Shown: positions 35,673 to 44,848, counted from the stretch's first letter. The stretch: DNA of 64,000 bases from Algibacter sp045066735 (GCF_045066735.1 NZ_JBISHH010000007.1:1-64000), one strand, 5' to 3'. Translations and numbers: made by a program. The notes: a model not told the origin generated them from the sequence alone.

Positions 35673-35707
35673 AGTTGCGCTATTTTCTAAATTCTTATAA
35701 AAATAAT

Positions 35708-37948
35708 ATGAAAAATATAATATATATATTGTTATGCTTTCCCGTATTTCTGTTTTCTCAAGAAAAATTAACAGGAACTATTTTGGAAGCTAATGATAAT
35801 AACACACCAATGAGATTAGCGGGAGCTAATGTTTATTGGATTAATACATCTATTGGTGCAGTTACCGATATTGATGGTAAATTTAGTTTGCCTTATGAAA
35901 CGAGTTATAAAAAACTGGTGATAAGTTATGTTGGTTTTAAAACCGATACGCTTACTGTTAATTCTTTAAAGCCCATTAAGCATTGGTTAAATCCAACTAG
36001 CGATTTGGATGAGGTGACATTAACCTCTAGAAAACAGGCTACATCAAAATCTTATATGCAGGCACAAAACGTGTTTACTGTAAGTAGCGATGAACTTTTA
36101 AAGGCGGCGTGCTGTAATTTATCTGAAAGTTTTGAAACCAACCCATCTATAGATGTTAATTTTGCTGATGCTGTTTCTGGAACTCGACAAATAAAAATGC
36201 TAGGACTTACAAGTCCATATATTTTAATTGCAACCGAAAATATTCCCTCTATTCGCGGTGCATCTCAAGCTTTCGGACTTAGTTTTATTCCTGGTACTTG
36301 GGTAGAGAGTATTCAAATTACTAAAGGTGCTGGTTCGGTGGTTAACGGTTATGAGAGCATTGCTGGGCAAATTAATGCGGAATTGGTTAAACCTAATAGT
36401 GATAACAAGTTATTTGTTAATTTGTTTGGAAACATTGCAGGGCGTTTTGAGTTAAATACGCATGTAAACACAAAAGTATCCGATAAATGGAGTACAGGTC
36501 TATATTTACATGGTAATGTGCATAATCAAAGACATGATGTAAACAACGACGGTTTTTTGGATATGCCGTTATATAGCCAGATAAATGTAATGAACCGCTG
36601 GCAGTATACCGACCTAGAAAAAGGCTTTGTTAGTTTTATTAATTTGAAGGTTTTAAATGATGAAAAGCAAATGGGTGAATTGGATTTTAATCCACAAACC
36701 GACAAATTAACAACCAATGCTTGGGGTAGTGAAATAAACACGAAACGTTATGAGGTTTCGAGTAAATTGGGCTATGTTAATCCTGAAATTCCATATCAAA
36801 GTATTGGTGTCCAAACAGCATTTAGCCATCACGTTCAAGAATCTTATTTTGGTTTAAATCAATATGATATTACTCATAATAGTTTATATGCTAATGCCAT
36901 TTATAACACTATAATTAGTGATTCTAGGCATAAGGTAAAAACAGGAGTGAGTTATACTTATGATGATTATGATGAAGTTGTTAATTTGGAAGATTATGGA
37001 CGTACGGAGCATTCGGTTGGTGCTTTTTTTGAATATAATTTTGATAATTTAGATAAGCTTAATATTACCGCTGGCTTGCGAGTTGATCATCATAATTTAT
37101 TGGGGAATTTTGTAACACCCCGATTACATGCTCGTTATACACCATGGGAGAAATCTGCTATTCGAGCTTCTTTTGGTCGTGGTAAGCGAAGTGCTAATAT
37201 TTTTACCGAAAATCAACAAATGTTTGCCACGTCTCGAAATATAAATATTTTGAGTTCTGGAGGTAATATTTATGGTTTGAATCCAGAAATTGCTTGGAAT
37301 TACGGACTCTCTTATCTTCAGGGTTTTAATCTATTTGGACGAAAGGCTGATGTTACTCTAGATTATTATAAAACAGATTTTAAAAACCAAGTGGTTGTAG
37401 ATTATGAAAATCCTCAGGAAATTAATTTTTATAATTTAGAAGGTAAAAGTTACGCTAATAGTTTTCAAGCGGAATTAAATTATAATATGTTTAAAAATTT
37501 TGATTTACGTTTGGCTTATAAATTTTATGATGTCAAAACCGATTATAAGTCTGGCGAATTAGAGAAAGCTTTGGTACCTAAAAACAGGTTTTTTGCAAAT
37601 GCATCATACGAAACAGCTAAACAAGGTGTGAATAATTCTCATTGGAGATTCGATACGACGTTTAATTGGATAAGTCAGCAACGTTTTACTTCTACAGTTA
37701 CAAACCCTTTACAGTATCAATTACCAGAATACTCACCAACGGTAGGAACTTTAAATGCGCAAATTACACATGTGTTTTCTCCTAAATTTGAGATATATTT
37801 AGGTGGCGAAAATATTACGAATATAAGGCAAGACAATCCTATACTTGGGGCAGACGATCCGTTTGGTTCTAATTTTGATTCTACTTTTGTTTATGGTCCA
37901 ATTTTTGGTTCTAATTACTATATGGGATTACGATTTAAAATTATTTAA
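35708..37948 (+). CDS. TonB-dependent receptor, putative copper/heavy-metal type
   Basis: A 746-residue outer-membrane receptor. It has a signal peptide (MKNIIYILLCFPVFLFSQ), a carboxypeptidase-D-regulatory-like domain (about 20-100; ANVYWINTSIGAVTDIDGKF), a plug (about 120-235; IQITKGAGSVVNGYESIAGQINAEL) and a 22-strand-type barrel ending in NYYMGLRFKI. The plug begins with LLKAACCNLSESFETNPSIDV; a CC pair at this place is a trait I associate with receptors next to HMA proteins. Substrate uptake needs TonB-ExbBD energy. Flanking HMA genes suggest a metal ligand. The ATG at 35708 is chosen because the signal peptide begins there. Confidence 0.87.
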   Translation: MKNIIYILLCFPVFLFSQEKLTGTILEANDNNTPMRLAGANVYWINTSIGAVTDIDGKFSLPYETSYKKLVISYVGFKTDTLTVNSLKPIKHWLNPTSDLDEVTLTSRKQATSKSYMQAQNVFTVSSDELLKAACCNLSESFETNPSIDVNFADAVSGTRQIKMLGLTSPYILIATENIPSIRGASQAFGLSFIPGTWVESIQITKGAGSVVNGYESIAGQINAELVKPNSDNKLFVNLFGNIAGRFELNTHVNTKVSDKWSTGLYLHGNVHNQRHDVNNDGFLDMPLYSQINVMNRWQYTDLEKGFVSFINLKVLNDEKQMGELDFNPQTDKLTTNAWGSEINTKRYEVSSKLGYVNPEIPYQSIGVQTAFSHHVQESYFGLNQYDITHNSLYANAIYNTIISDSRHKVKTGVSYTYDDYDEVVNLEDYGRTEHSVGAFFEYNFDNLDKLNITAGLRVDHHNLLGNFVTPRLHARYTPWEKSAIRASFGRGKRSANIFTENQQMFATSRNINILSSGGNIYGLNPEIAWNYGLSYLQGFNLFGRKADVTLDYYKTDFKNQVVVDYENPQEINFYNLEGKSYANSFQAELNYNMFKNFDLRLAYKFYDVKTDYKSGELEKALVPKNRFFANASYETAKQGVNNSHWRFDTTFNWISQQRFTSTVTNPLQYQLPEYSPTVGTLNAQITHVFSPKFEIYLGGENITNIRQDNPILGADDPFGSNFDSTFVYGPIFGSNYYMGLRFKII

Positions 37949-37973
37949 TGCTAACAACTTAAAAAAAAATATT

Positions 37974-38363
37974 ATGAAAAAACTATTAATTATTACCTTG
38001 TTACTTGCGGTAACAACATCATTTTCACAGAGTAAAAACGAAAGAGCATCTATAGAAGTAGATGGCGTTTGTATGATGTGTAAAGCTAGAATAGAAAAAG
38101 CGGCGATTAGAACAAAGGGAGTTAAATCAGCGGTATGGAGTGTGAAAACTCATGAATTGAAATTAATTTATGATGGAAGAAAAACAAATTTAGACTCTAT
38201 TAAATCTAGTGTTTTAAAAGTTGGGCACGACACGATGGATCTTAAAGCAACAGAGGAAGCTTATAATACAGTACATCCATGTTGCCGATACAGAGATAAT
38301 GAGGTTATAGATGATCATATTGACGAAAAAAAAGAGGGTAATCATGATGAACGTGCTCATTAA
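37974..38363 (+). CDS. Secreted HMA-domain metal-binding protein
   Basis: A 129-residue protein with a signal peptide (MKKLLIITLLLAVTTSFS) and a heavy-metal-associated fold with metal site VCMMCKARIEKAA, followed by AVWSVKTHELKLIYDG. The C-terminus adds CC (VHPCCRYRDN) and a His/Asp/Glu-rich tail (DDHIDEK, NHDERAH), which may add metal ligands. It is a likely periplasmic metal chaperone for the receptor upstream (26 bp gap). The ATG at 37974 is preferred to the long frame from 37845, which overlaps the receptor. Confidence 0.85.
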   Translation: MKKLLIITLLLAVTTSFSQSKNERASIEVDGVCMMCKARIEKAAIRTKGVKSAVWSVKTHELKLIYDGRKTNLDSIKSSVLKVGHDTMDLKATEEAYNTVHPCCRYRDNEVIDDHIDEKKEGNHDERAH

Positions 38364-38387
38364 ATATTAAATTTGTAATACTTATTT

Positions 38388-38420
38388 AAAAGTTCACCTG
38401 AAGTTTGGGTGAACTTTTTT
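38388..38420 (+). terminator. Terminator of the metal operon
   Basis: Stem AAAAGTTCACC / GGGTGAACTTTT ends in a T-run, 25 bp after the secreted HMA gene. Confidence 0.85.
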
Positions 38421-38458
38421 AGTTTTATAATATATTATTATGCTTAAATCTTGATTGG

Positions 38459-38800
38459 ATGCCTTATAGAATTTATGTTATTGAATTATCGAAACGGTGT
38501 TATACCGAAAATGTAAAGTTTAGAGCAGCGAATCCGCAATTTAATGGGGTGTTGCAATGTTTGTACGTTGGCATGACCAGTAAAACACCTAGAGAGCGTT
38601 TTGTGCAGCATAAAACAGGCTATAGAAATAAAAAGGGGTATAAGCTGTCTGCAAATATTGTAGAGAAATACGGCGCTTATTTAAGACCAAGTTTATACAA
38701 CCATATTGATCCAATTACAACACGAAGCGATGCTTTAAAAATGGAGCGCATTTTAGCTTTAGAATTGCGTCGTCAAGGTTATGCCGTTTGGTTTAATTAG
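38459..38800 (+). CDS. Small GIY-YIG-like protein
   Basis: A 113-residue protein that reads like a minimal GIY-YIG domain: YRIYVIEL (GIY strand), LYVGMTSKTPRERFVQH (YIG strand followed by the conserved Arg helix), and a Glu in ALKMERILALELRRQG. The insertion between the two strands (CYTENVKFRAANPQFNGVLQ) is longer than usual. The family includes nucleases, but many small members have no known substrate. It is a lone gene between two terminators, with no restriction or mobile partner near it. Confidence 0.65.
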   Translation: MPYRIYVIELSKRCYTENVKFRAANPQFNGVLQCLYVGMTSKTPRERFVQHKTGYRNKKGYKLSANIVEKYGAYLRPSLYNHIDPITTRSDALKMERILALELRRQGYAVWFN

Positions 38801-38830
38801 GAAGGTAAGACAAAAGTGTTAGAGTTAAAA

Positions 38831-38875
38831 GCATAAAAAAAACCTATGAATTTAATTCATAGGTTTTTTTTATGC
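38831..38875. terminator. Bidirectional terminator between GIY-YIG gene and ompH
   Basis: Palindromic stem AAAAACCTATGAATT / AATTCATAGGTTTTT, with A-run and T-run, serves converging genes. Confidence 0.9.
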
Positions 38876-38890
38876 TTTTAAAAAAAGAAA

Positions 38891-39397
38891 TTAGATCCCT
38901 AAGTCTTTCTTTACATCGTTTAATAAATCTTTACCGTCAGCAAGAATAGTTACACCAACTCCTGAGTCTAAAACATAATCATACCCTTGTGCTCTTGATA
39001 CTTTTAAGATAGCTGCTTTAGCTTTTTCTGTAATAGGTTGTAACAAAGCAATTTCTTTAGATTGTAAATCTTTTTGAGCATCTTGTTGAAATTGTTGTAA
39101 ACGTTGTTGTTTTTCTTGTAACTCTAAAATACGTTTTTGATTCTCTTCGTCTGTTTTGTTTTTAGCTTCAGCTTCGTATTGTTTTTGAAGATTTTGAAAT
39201 TCAGTAACAGAACCTTGCATATCTGTTTGGTATGTTTTGCTTAAAGCTTCTAATTCTGCTTGAGCCGTTTTCATTTCAGGCATCGCTTTAATTAATTCTT
39301 GTGTATTTATATGGGCAACTTTAGTTTGAGCTTGTGTGAAACTAATTGTTCCAATACATAATGCAGTTGCTAATAAAAGTGTTTTAAAGTGTTTCAT
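38891..39397 (-). CDS. OmpH/Skp-family periplasmic chaperone (second copy)
   Basis: A 168-residue protein of typical Skp length, with a signal peptide (about 1-23), strand KVAHINTQELIKAMPEM, a long coiled coil rich in Gln/Lys/Glu (about 40-125) and the closing KAAILKVSRAQGYDYVLDSG. Skp holds unfolded outer-membrane proteins and delivers them to the BAM complex. It is the last gene of the uppS-bamA-ompH-ompH run, 30 bp after the other ompH. Confidence 0.9.
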   Translation of the reverse strand: MKHFKTLLLATALCIGTISFTQAQTKVAHINTQELIKAMPEMKTAQAELEALSKTYQTDMQGSVTEFQNLQKQYEAEAKNKTDEENQKRILELQEKQQRLQQFQQDAQKDLQSKEIALLQPITEKAKAAILKVSRAQGYDYVLDSGVGVTILADGKDLLNDVKKDLGI

Positions 39398-39427
39398 TTG
39401 TAAATAGTATTTGTGTGTTATAAATTA

Positions 39428-40402
39428 TTAATTTTTGTTTAAGCTGTCTTTTGCTTTTTGGCGATCTTCTAATATTTTTTGTCTTTTCGCTTCCAATGCT
39501 TTTTTACGTTCTTCTCGTTCTTTTAATTTTTTTAATCTGTTTTCTTCAATAAGTTCAGCTCTTGTTTTTGTTTCTCCTTCTGTTTTTGTAGCTGTACTTT
39601 TGGCTGCGGATTCTGTACTTTCTGGTTCCGCGCCCGATCGTTCTTGTTTTGCTTTTTCTCGATCGTCTAATATTTTTTGTCTTCTATCTGCTGCTGCTTT
39701 TACTTTAGCTTCACGAGCAGCTAATTTCTTTTGTCTCGCTGTTTCAATAGCACTTTCTCTTTCGGCCTTTTTTTCTTCTAAAACTTTTTGTCTAGCTTCT
39801 AATTCTAAATTTACCTCAGGAACGATATCTTCTTTTTCAGCAGCTTTACGTTCCGATTTAGATTGTGCTTGCGTTCTTTTAGATGTTCTGGTTATGCTTC
39901 TTAAAACTTGGTCGCTAATATCTAAAGAATTTGCGACATACAGCATGCCTCCATTAGCTTTATCTAATACTAACTGATATTTTCTTGCGGCAACAATAGT
40001 TTGTACGGCTGCAAATATTTGATCTTGAACGGGCTGCATTAATTGCCTTTTCTGAATAAACAAATCGCCATTTGGGCCGAATCTTTTTTGTTGATAGTCT
40101 AATATTTCATTTTCTTCAAACGTAATATCTTCTTCACGTTCTTTAATTAATTCTGCTGTTAAAAGCGCTTTCTCGTTACTTAAGTCTTTTCGCTTTTGTT
40201 CTACAGTTAATAATTGTGCTTGAATTTCGTTTTTCCACTTATCAGCTTTTTCATTTAATTGGGCTGTAGCTTCTTGATACTCTGGTACGTTTTCTAAAAT
40301 ATATTCGCTATCAATATAGGCTAGGCTTACGCCACGTTGTGCACTTACCGATAGGGTTAACATAAAAACTAGGGTCAATAAAAAAAGAACGTTGTTTTTC
40401 AT
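39428..40402 (-). CDS. OmpH/Skp-family protein with long charged C-terminal tail
   Basis: A 324-residue protein with a signal peptide (MKNNVLFLLTLVFMLTLSVSA) and an OmpH domain (about 22-175; SLAYIDSEYILENVPEYQ, YQLVLDKANGGMLYVA). A tail of about 150 residues follows, made of Lys/Arg/Glu helices interrupted by a Ser/Thr/Glu linker. Near-identical units RQKILDDREKAKQ and RQKILEDRQKAKD occur in the tail. It is likely a periplasmic chaperone with an added charged arm. The ATG at 40402 is chosen for the signal peptide; an upstream ATG exists at 40423. Confidence 0.86.
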   Translation of the reverse strand: MKNNVLFLLTLVFMLTLSVSAQRGVSLAYIDSEYILENVPEYQEATAQLNEKADKWKNEIQAQLLTVEQKRKDLSNEKALLTAELIKEREEDITFEENEILDYQQKRFGPNGDLFIQKRQLMQPVQDQIFAAVQTIVAARKYQLVLDKANGGMLYVANSLDISDQVLRSITRTSKRTQAQSKSERKAAEKEDIVPEVNLELEARQKVLEEKKAERESAIETARQKKLAAREAKVKAAADRRQKILDDREKAKQERSGAEPESTESAAKSTATKTEGETKTRAELIEENRLKKLKEREERKKALEAKRQKILEDRQKAKDSLNKN

Positions 40403-40677
40403 CTGTTTAAATATTTTTATCATTTATGTTTTATAAATTCTAAAAACGACAGACGATTAATATTGTTGCTGTCACTTCTATGAATTGTTTTTATTCGATT
40501 GAATTTATTAATTTTTTTATGGTTCCTGTCGGAACTCGCAAAATAAACATTTTCGTTGGTATGGAAAATTTTTAATTGCTCATTTCAAAATTAACGAAAT
40601 TTAATCTTAAAAATTTCAATTCATATTCAAATCATCATAGTGTTAATAGAAAATATCGTGCCAAAATAATTTACAGG

Positions 40678-43248
40678 TTAAAATTGTTGACCAATAATGA
40701 AGTGTGTTTCCCATCCGTTTTTAACTGTTTCTCCAGGTAAAGCGTCGAAACCATGACCAAAATCAATACCTAATAATCCAAATGCTGGCATGAAAATACG
40801 GATACCTAAACCTGCAGAACGTTTTAAATCGAATGGATTGTAATCTCTAAAGTTATCAAATGATGCTCCTCCTTCTACAAATCCTAAAGCATAAATTTTA
40901 GCAGATGCAGCCAAGGTAATTGGGTAACGTAATTCTAATGAGAATTTATTGTAGATAGATCCTCCATCTTCACTAGAAAGTGATTGGTTAGGGTAACCAC
41001 GCAGTTGTACAACCTCACGACCATCTAAGCTATAGTTAGCTAAACCATCACCACCTAAAAAGTATCTTTCGAAAGGAATTACACCACGATCTTGGTTGTA
41101 TGCTCCTAAGAATCCGAATTCAACATTAGGTCTTAATACTAAATTTTTAGAGACTTGTGTATACCAAGTTCCTTTAAAGTTTACCTTGTAAAATTCTAAC
41201 CAGTTGTAACGTTCTTGATCTATTTCACCTGCTCTTTCATAATCATCAGCATCAGAAAGGTCTAAAGCATCATAGTCTTCTTTTAATTGTGCATAATCTG
41301 TACCGTTGAATAAAGAGTATGGTAAAGATGCTTTTGCTGTTACAGAGAAGCTAGAACCTTCTATTGGATAAACAGGGTCTACACTTGTATTGTTTCTACT
41401 TAAGCCAATAGTGTAAGATAAGTTGTTTGAAAAACCATCTCCAAAAGTAAATAAGCCTGTGTTGTAATTATTTAAATCGTAACGTTGGTATGATACTGAT
41501 TGAGATAATACGAAGAAATCATCTGGAACAGTTAAGCGTTTTGCTAAACCAAAAGTAATACCTGTAATATTGAAACTTCTACTTTTATCTGCTTCGTAGT
41601 TTGTGTAATCGTATAAAAATTGCTTAGTATGCGATAAAGATGTCGAGAATTGTACCGGTCGTTTTCCTCCTAACCATGGCTCGGAGAATGAAAAACTATA
41701 CGTTTGGTAAAATTGACTGGCTTGTAAACGTAAAGCTAATTTTTGACCATCACCCATTGGTATTGGCTTATAAGCATCTTTCTTGAAAATATCTTTAATA
41801 GAAAAGTTATTGAATGATAAACCTAAGGTACCAATAAAACCACCGCCACCGTAACCACCTTGCAATTCAATTTGGCTGGATCCAGTTTCCTTAACCACAT
41901 ATTCCATATCGATAGTTCCTTCGTTTGGATTTGGGTTATTAAAGTTAGGAGTTATTTCTTGAGCATCAAAGAAACCCAGTTGACCAAGTTCTCTAACTGT
42001 ACGTACTACATTGGCTTTACTATATAGTTGGCCGGGACGCGTACGGATTTCACGATATACAACGTGATCGTTTGTTTTATCATTACCTACTACAGAAACA
42101 CTATTGAAATATGCAGGTTTTCCTTCTGTTATTCTAATTTCCATGTCGATAATGTTGTTATCGGCACTTACCTCTACGGCATTGATGTTTGAGAATAAAT
42201 AACCATTGTTTTGATATAAGTTGGTAATATCTGCTGCGTCTGGTTTTGTATCGTCTGCTATACGTTTTGCTAGTGTAACACCATCGTAAGTGTCCCCTTT
42301 GTCAATACGCAACAAACGGCTTAGTTGTTGGTTGGTGTAAACCGTATTTCCGATAAAAGTAATATCTCCAAATGTATATTTCTCACCTTCTTCTAAATTA
42401 ATTTTAAGAGATATAGTTTTATCGTCGTTAACAATAATACTATCTGACAATACACGTGCATCTCTATAACCATTTTCTTTATAGGTGTCGATTAAGCTAA
42501 CTAAATCTTCTTTGTAATCAGCTTCGATATATTTAGAACGTTTAAGCAGACGAATCGGGTTTTTCTTCTTCGTGTTCTTCATACTTTTTCTAAGCTGCTT
42601 TTCGCTCAAAACAGAATCTCCGCTAAAGATAATATCGTCTATTTTTACTTTTTCACCTTTATCGATATTTAATACCATATTTACTCTACTTGTTTGAATA
42701 GAATCTTTTACATCAATGGTATTAATATGTACTTTGGTGTTTAAAAAACCATCCTTTTTGTATTTACTAGTAAGGTAGTTTTTTGTTGTAGTTAAAAGGT
42801 TTTCGGTAACTTTTACACCTTTTTTTAATTTGTTATCTTCTATAATGCCTTCTTTTTTACCGTTTTTAACGCCATTAATCTTTAGGTCGTTAAGTTGTGG
42901 TAAATCGGATAAGTGGATTTCTAGAGTAGCAACATCCCCCTCAATGTTGGTTACAAATACTTCAATATCACTAAAAAGATTGGATTTCCAAAGCTTTTTA
43001 ATGGCATCTCTAATGTCTTCACCAGGAATTTTTATTTCTTTTCCTTTGCTTAAACCGGAGTAAGCAACAATAGTTTGCTCACTAAAACTGGTGTTTCCGG
43101 AAACGGTAATTTGTCCTAATGTATACGTTTTACCGTTTTTGTAATCTAAATCTTGAGCCTGAATATTAAAACAACTTATAAAAAGTAAAAATGCTAAATA
43201 GCATTTTGAGTATGTTTTAAAAGCTAATAAATTAACTAAGTTGTTCAC
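40678..43248 (-). CDS. bamA: Outer-membrane protein assembly factor BamA
   Basis: About 856 residues with a signal peptide (CYLAFLLFISCFNIQAQ), five POTRA domains (about 30-470; LGQITVSGNTSFSEQTI, VTFIGNTVYTN-like GDITFIGNTVY, PAYFNSVSVVGN) and an Omp85 barrel with ERYFLGGDGLANY, the VRGF-like loop VQLRGYPN, and C-terminal GLLGIDFGHGFDAL. BamA folds barrels into the outer membrane. The likely start is GTG at 43248, overlapping uppS by 17 bp. The frame stays open to an ATG at 43299 and further to 43362, but those would add a hydrophilic stretch before the signal peptide. Confidence 0.94.
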   Translation of the reverse strand: MNNLVNLLAFKTYSKCYLAFLLFISCFNIQAQDLDYKNGKTYTLGQITVSGNTSFSEQTIVAYSGLSKGKEIKIPGEDIRDAIKKLWKSNLFSDIEVFVTNIEGDVATLEIHLSDLPQLNDLKINGVKNGKKEGIIEDNKLKKGVKVTENLLTTTKNYLTSKYKKDGFLNTKVHINTIDVKDSIQTSRVNMVLNIDKGEKVKIDDIIFSGDSVLSEKQLRKSMKNTKKKNPIRLLKRSKYIEADYKEDLVSLIDTYKENGYRDARVLSDSIIVNDDKTISLKINLEEGEKYTFGDITFIGNTVYTNQQLSRLLRIDKGDTYDGVTLAKRIADDTKPDAADITNLYQNNGYLFSNINAVEVSADNNIIDMEIRITEGKPAYFNSVSVVGNDKTNDHVVYREIRTRPGQLYSKANVVRTVRELGQLGFFDAQEITPNFNNPNPNEGTIDMEYVVKETGSSQIELQGGYGGGGFIGTLGLSFNNFSIKDIFKKDAYKPIPMGDGQKLALRLQASQFYQTYSFSFSEPWLGGKRPVQFSTSLSHTKQFLYDYTNYEADKSRSFNITGITFGLAKRLTVPDDFFVLSQSVSYQRYDLNNYNTGLFTFGDGFSNNLSYTIGLSRNNTSVDPVYPIEGSSFSVTAKASLPYSLFNGTDYAQLKEDYDALDLSDADDYERAGEIDQERYNWLEFYKVNFKGTWYTQVSKNLVLRPNVEFGFLGAYNQDRGVIPFERYFLGGDGLANYSLDGREVVQLRGYPNQSLSSEDGGSIYNKFSLELRYPITLAASAKIYALGFVEGGASFDNFRDYNPFDLKRSAGLGIRIFMPAFGLLGIDFGHGFDALPGETVKNGWETHFIIGQQF

Positions 43249-43972
43249 TTGTTTTCCCAAATCGTCGTTCTCTTTTTTGATATTCAATAATAGCTTCATA
43301 CAAATGTTGCTTTGTAAAATCGGGCCAAAGTATATCTGTAAAATATAATTCGGCATAAGCAATTTGCCAAAGCAAGAAATTACTTATACGCTGCTCCCCA
43401 CTGGTTCTTATTAGCAAATCTACGTCGGGTAAATTTTGCGTGTAAAGATGCTCATTAATAATTGATTCTTCAATATTTTCGGGCGAAATTATATTATTTT
43501 TAACTTTAATACTAATCTCCTTAACAGTATTTATGATTTCTTCGCGGGAACCGTAGCTAAGTGCCAAGGTTAACGTCATGCGTGAGTTACTCTTGGTTTT
43601 ATCTATAACCTCATGTAGTTCCTTGTAAGCTTTTTTAGGTAATGTTGTTAAATTACCAATGGCCATGAGTTTAATATTATTGTCTTGTAATGTTTTTATT
43701 TCTTTTCTTAATGCTGAAACCAATAGTTTCATTAAGGTTTGTACTTCTAGTTTTGGGCGGTTCCAGTTCTCGGTTGAAAAGGCATATAATGTTAAGTTTT
43801 CTACACCAAGTTCTGCACAAGCCTCAACAGTTGTTCTTACAGATTTAGTGCCGTTTTCGTGTCCAAAAGCACGAAGCATACCTTGTTTTTTGGCCCAACG
43901 TCCATTACCATCCATAATTATGGCAATGTGTTTGGGTAATTTTTCGAGTTGTATGTTTTCTTTTAAGTCCAT
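43232..43972 (-). CDS. uppS: Isoprenyl transferase (undecaprenyl diphosphate synthase)
   Basis: A 246-residue cis-prenyltransferase. It has HIAIIMDGNGRWAKKQG (catalytic Asp21), AFGHENGTKSVR, LYAFSTENWNRPKLEV, LALSYGSREEI, and the final PDVDLLIRTSGEQRISNFLLWQIAYAE split pattern with LYFTDILWPDF. It makes the C55 carrier lipid for peptidoglycan and other envelope polymers. It starts 1 bp after porG and overlaps bamA, so porG-uppS-bamA is translationally coupled. Confidence 0.96.
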   Translation of the reverse strand: MDLKENIQLEKLPKHIAIIMDGNGRWAKKQGMLRAFGHENGTKSVRTTVEACAELGVENLTLYAFSTENWNRPKLEVQTLMKLLVSALRKEIKTLQDNNIKLMAIGNLTTLPKKAYKELHEVIDKTKSNSRMTLTLALSYGSREEIINTVKEISIKVKNNIISPENIEESIINEHLYTQNLPDVDLLIRTSGEQRISNFLLWQIAYAELYFTDILWPDFTKQHLYEAIIEYQKRERRFGKTSEQLS

Positions 43973-43973
43973 T

Positions 43974-44660
43974 TTAATCGTAACAATAACAGGGTTTAAT
44001 TCCGAAGGTGTAAGTTAGTGTAATTCCTGTAAAGGTGTACCAATCGTTATTATTTATATTGCCGAATTGATATTGTTGGTTGGCACTACTTTCCGGAAAG
44101 TTACCATCTATATTATCTGTAAAGGTATAACGGGCTCCAACTTCAAAGCCAAGTATAAAATTACCTAGTATATTAGTTTTATAGCCAATTGCCATTGGTA
44201 TGCCTATGGTCCAGTCTTTTCCATTGTCTGGAATTTGCAAGCCTCGTTCAAAATGATTGGTGCTATATTGCGTAGCAGTTATACCACTATACAAATATGG
44301 TGTTCCAATAGTTTCACCTGAATGAAGATTAAAATCAACAAAGGTTAGTTCCATTCCAAGAGCAATTTCTAGCAGATTAGAATCTAATGAATAATCACGT
44401 TCTATACGGCGCGGATCTTTAGATTTACTATCTTCTGCTTGAATGTCTGCATAAATTAAGGATATTCTATACGAATGTCTAGAACTTCGATTCCATTTAT
44501 ATAGTAGACCGATTGCTGGAGTATTAGGAGCAATAAAAGTGGTTTCCCCAACATCGCCAATTAAATTACTGCCACCTAGGTATACACCAATTTCATTTAT
44601 TTGAGCATGGTTTATTTGGGTGCTTAATAGGCTTAATGCCAATATGATTAAATATCTCAT
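43974..44660 (-). CDS. porG: PorG-like (DUF6089) outer-membrane protein of type IX secretion
   Basis: A 228-residue protein with a signal peptide (about 1-19), then INEIGVYLGGSNLIGDVG, the N-terminal hallmark of the DUF6089/PorG family, and GLLYKWNRSSRHSYRISLIY, then barrel strands to TFTGITLTYTFG. PorG is an outer-membrane part of the T9SS periplasmic ring complex. Its place before uppS and bamA is one I recall from many Flavobacteriia. A promoter with TATATTTG lies just upstream. Confidence 0.85.
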   Translation of the reverse strand: MRYLIILALSLLSTQINHAQINEIGVYLGGSNLIGDVGETTFIAPNTPAIGLLYKWNRSSRHSYRISLIYADIQAEDSKSKDPRRIERDYSLDSNLLEIALGMELTFVDFNLHSGETIGTPYLYSGITATQYSTNHFERGLQIPDNGKDWTIGIPMAIGYKTNILGNFILGFEVGARYTFTDNIDGNFPESSANQQYQFGNINNNDWYTFTGITLTYTFGIKPCYCYD

Positions 44661-44677
44661 AGATGTTTAAAAGTTTG

Positions 44678-44709
44678 CAAATATAATAAATAAGAATGGA
44701 CTGTTGCAA
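44678..44709 (-). promoter_or_regulatory. Promoter of porG-uppS-bamA-ompH
   Basis: On the minus strand a -33 TTG is followed after 21 bp by TATATTTG, a full TAnnTTTG -7 box, 18 bp before the porG start. Confidence 0.6.
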
Positions 44710-44848
44710 TTTGAGGTTAACAGTATGAGTTTAAAACTGTTTTTATTTAAAATTATTGTTTTGTAATTAGATGAAGAGTTTATTTCTTGAACAAATTTGT
44801 TTTATTTTTTGGGGAACTTTGGTTTGTCTAAAAACATAGCAAGTACCC

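Noticed and set aside
37845..37973. Long N-terminal extension of the secreted HMA protein
   Set aside because: It overlaps the TonB receptor gene out of frame, and a proper signal peptide starts at 37974.
38459..38800. GIY-YIG gene as a homing endonuclease or mobile element
   Set aside because: It is short, isolated, and flanked by ordinary terminators with no intron or repeat boundaries.
39435..39977. Long plus-strand frame opposite the Skp-like gene
   Set aside because: It is a shadow of the Lys/Glu-rich codons of the real minus-strand gene and has low-complexity Ser/Phe composition.
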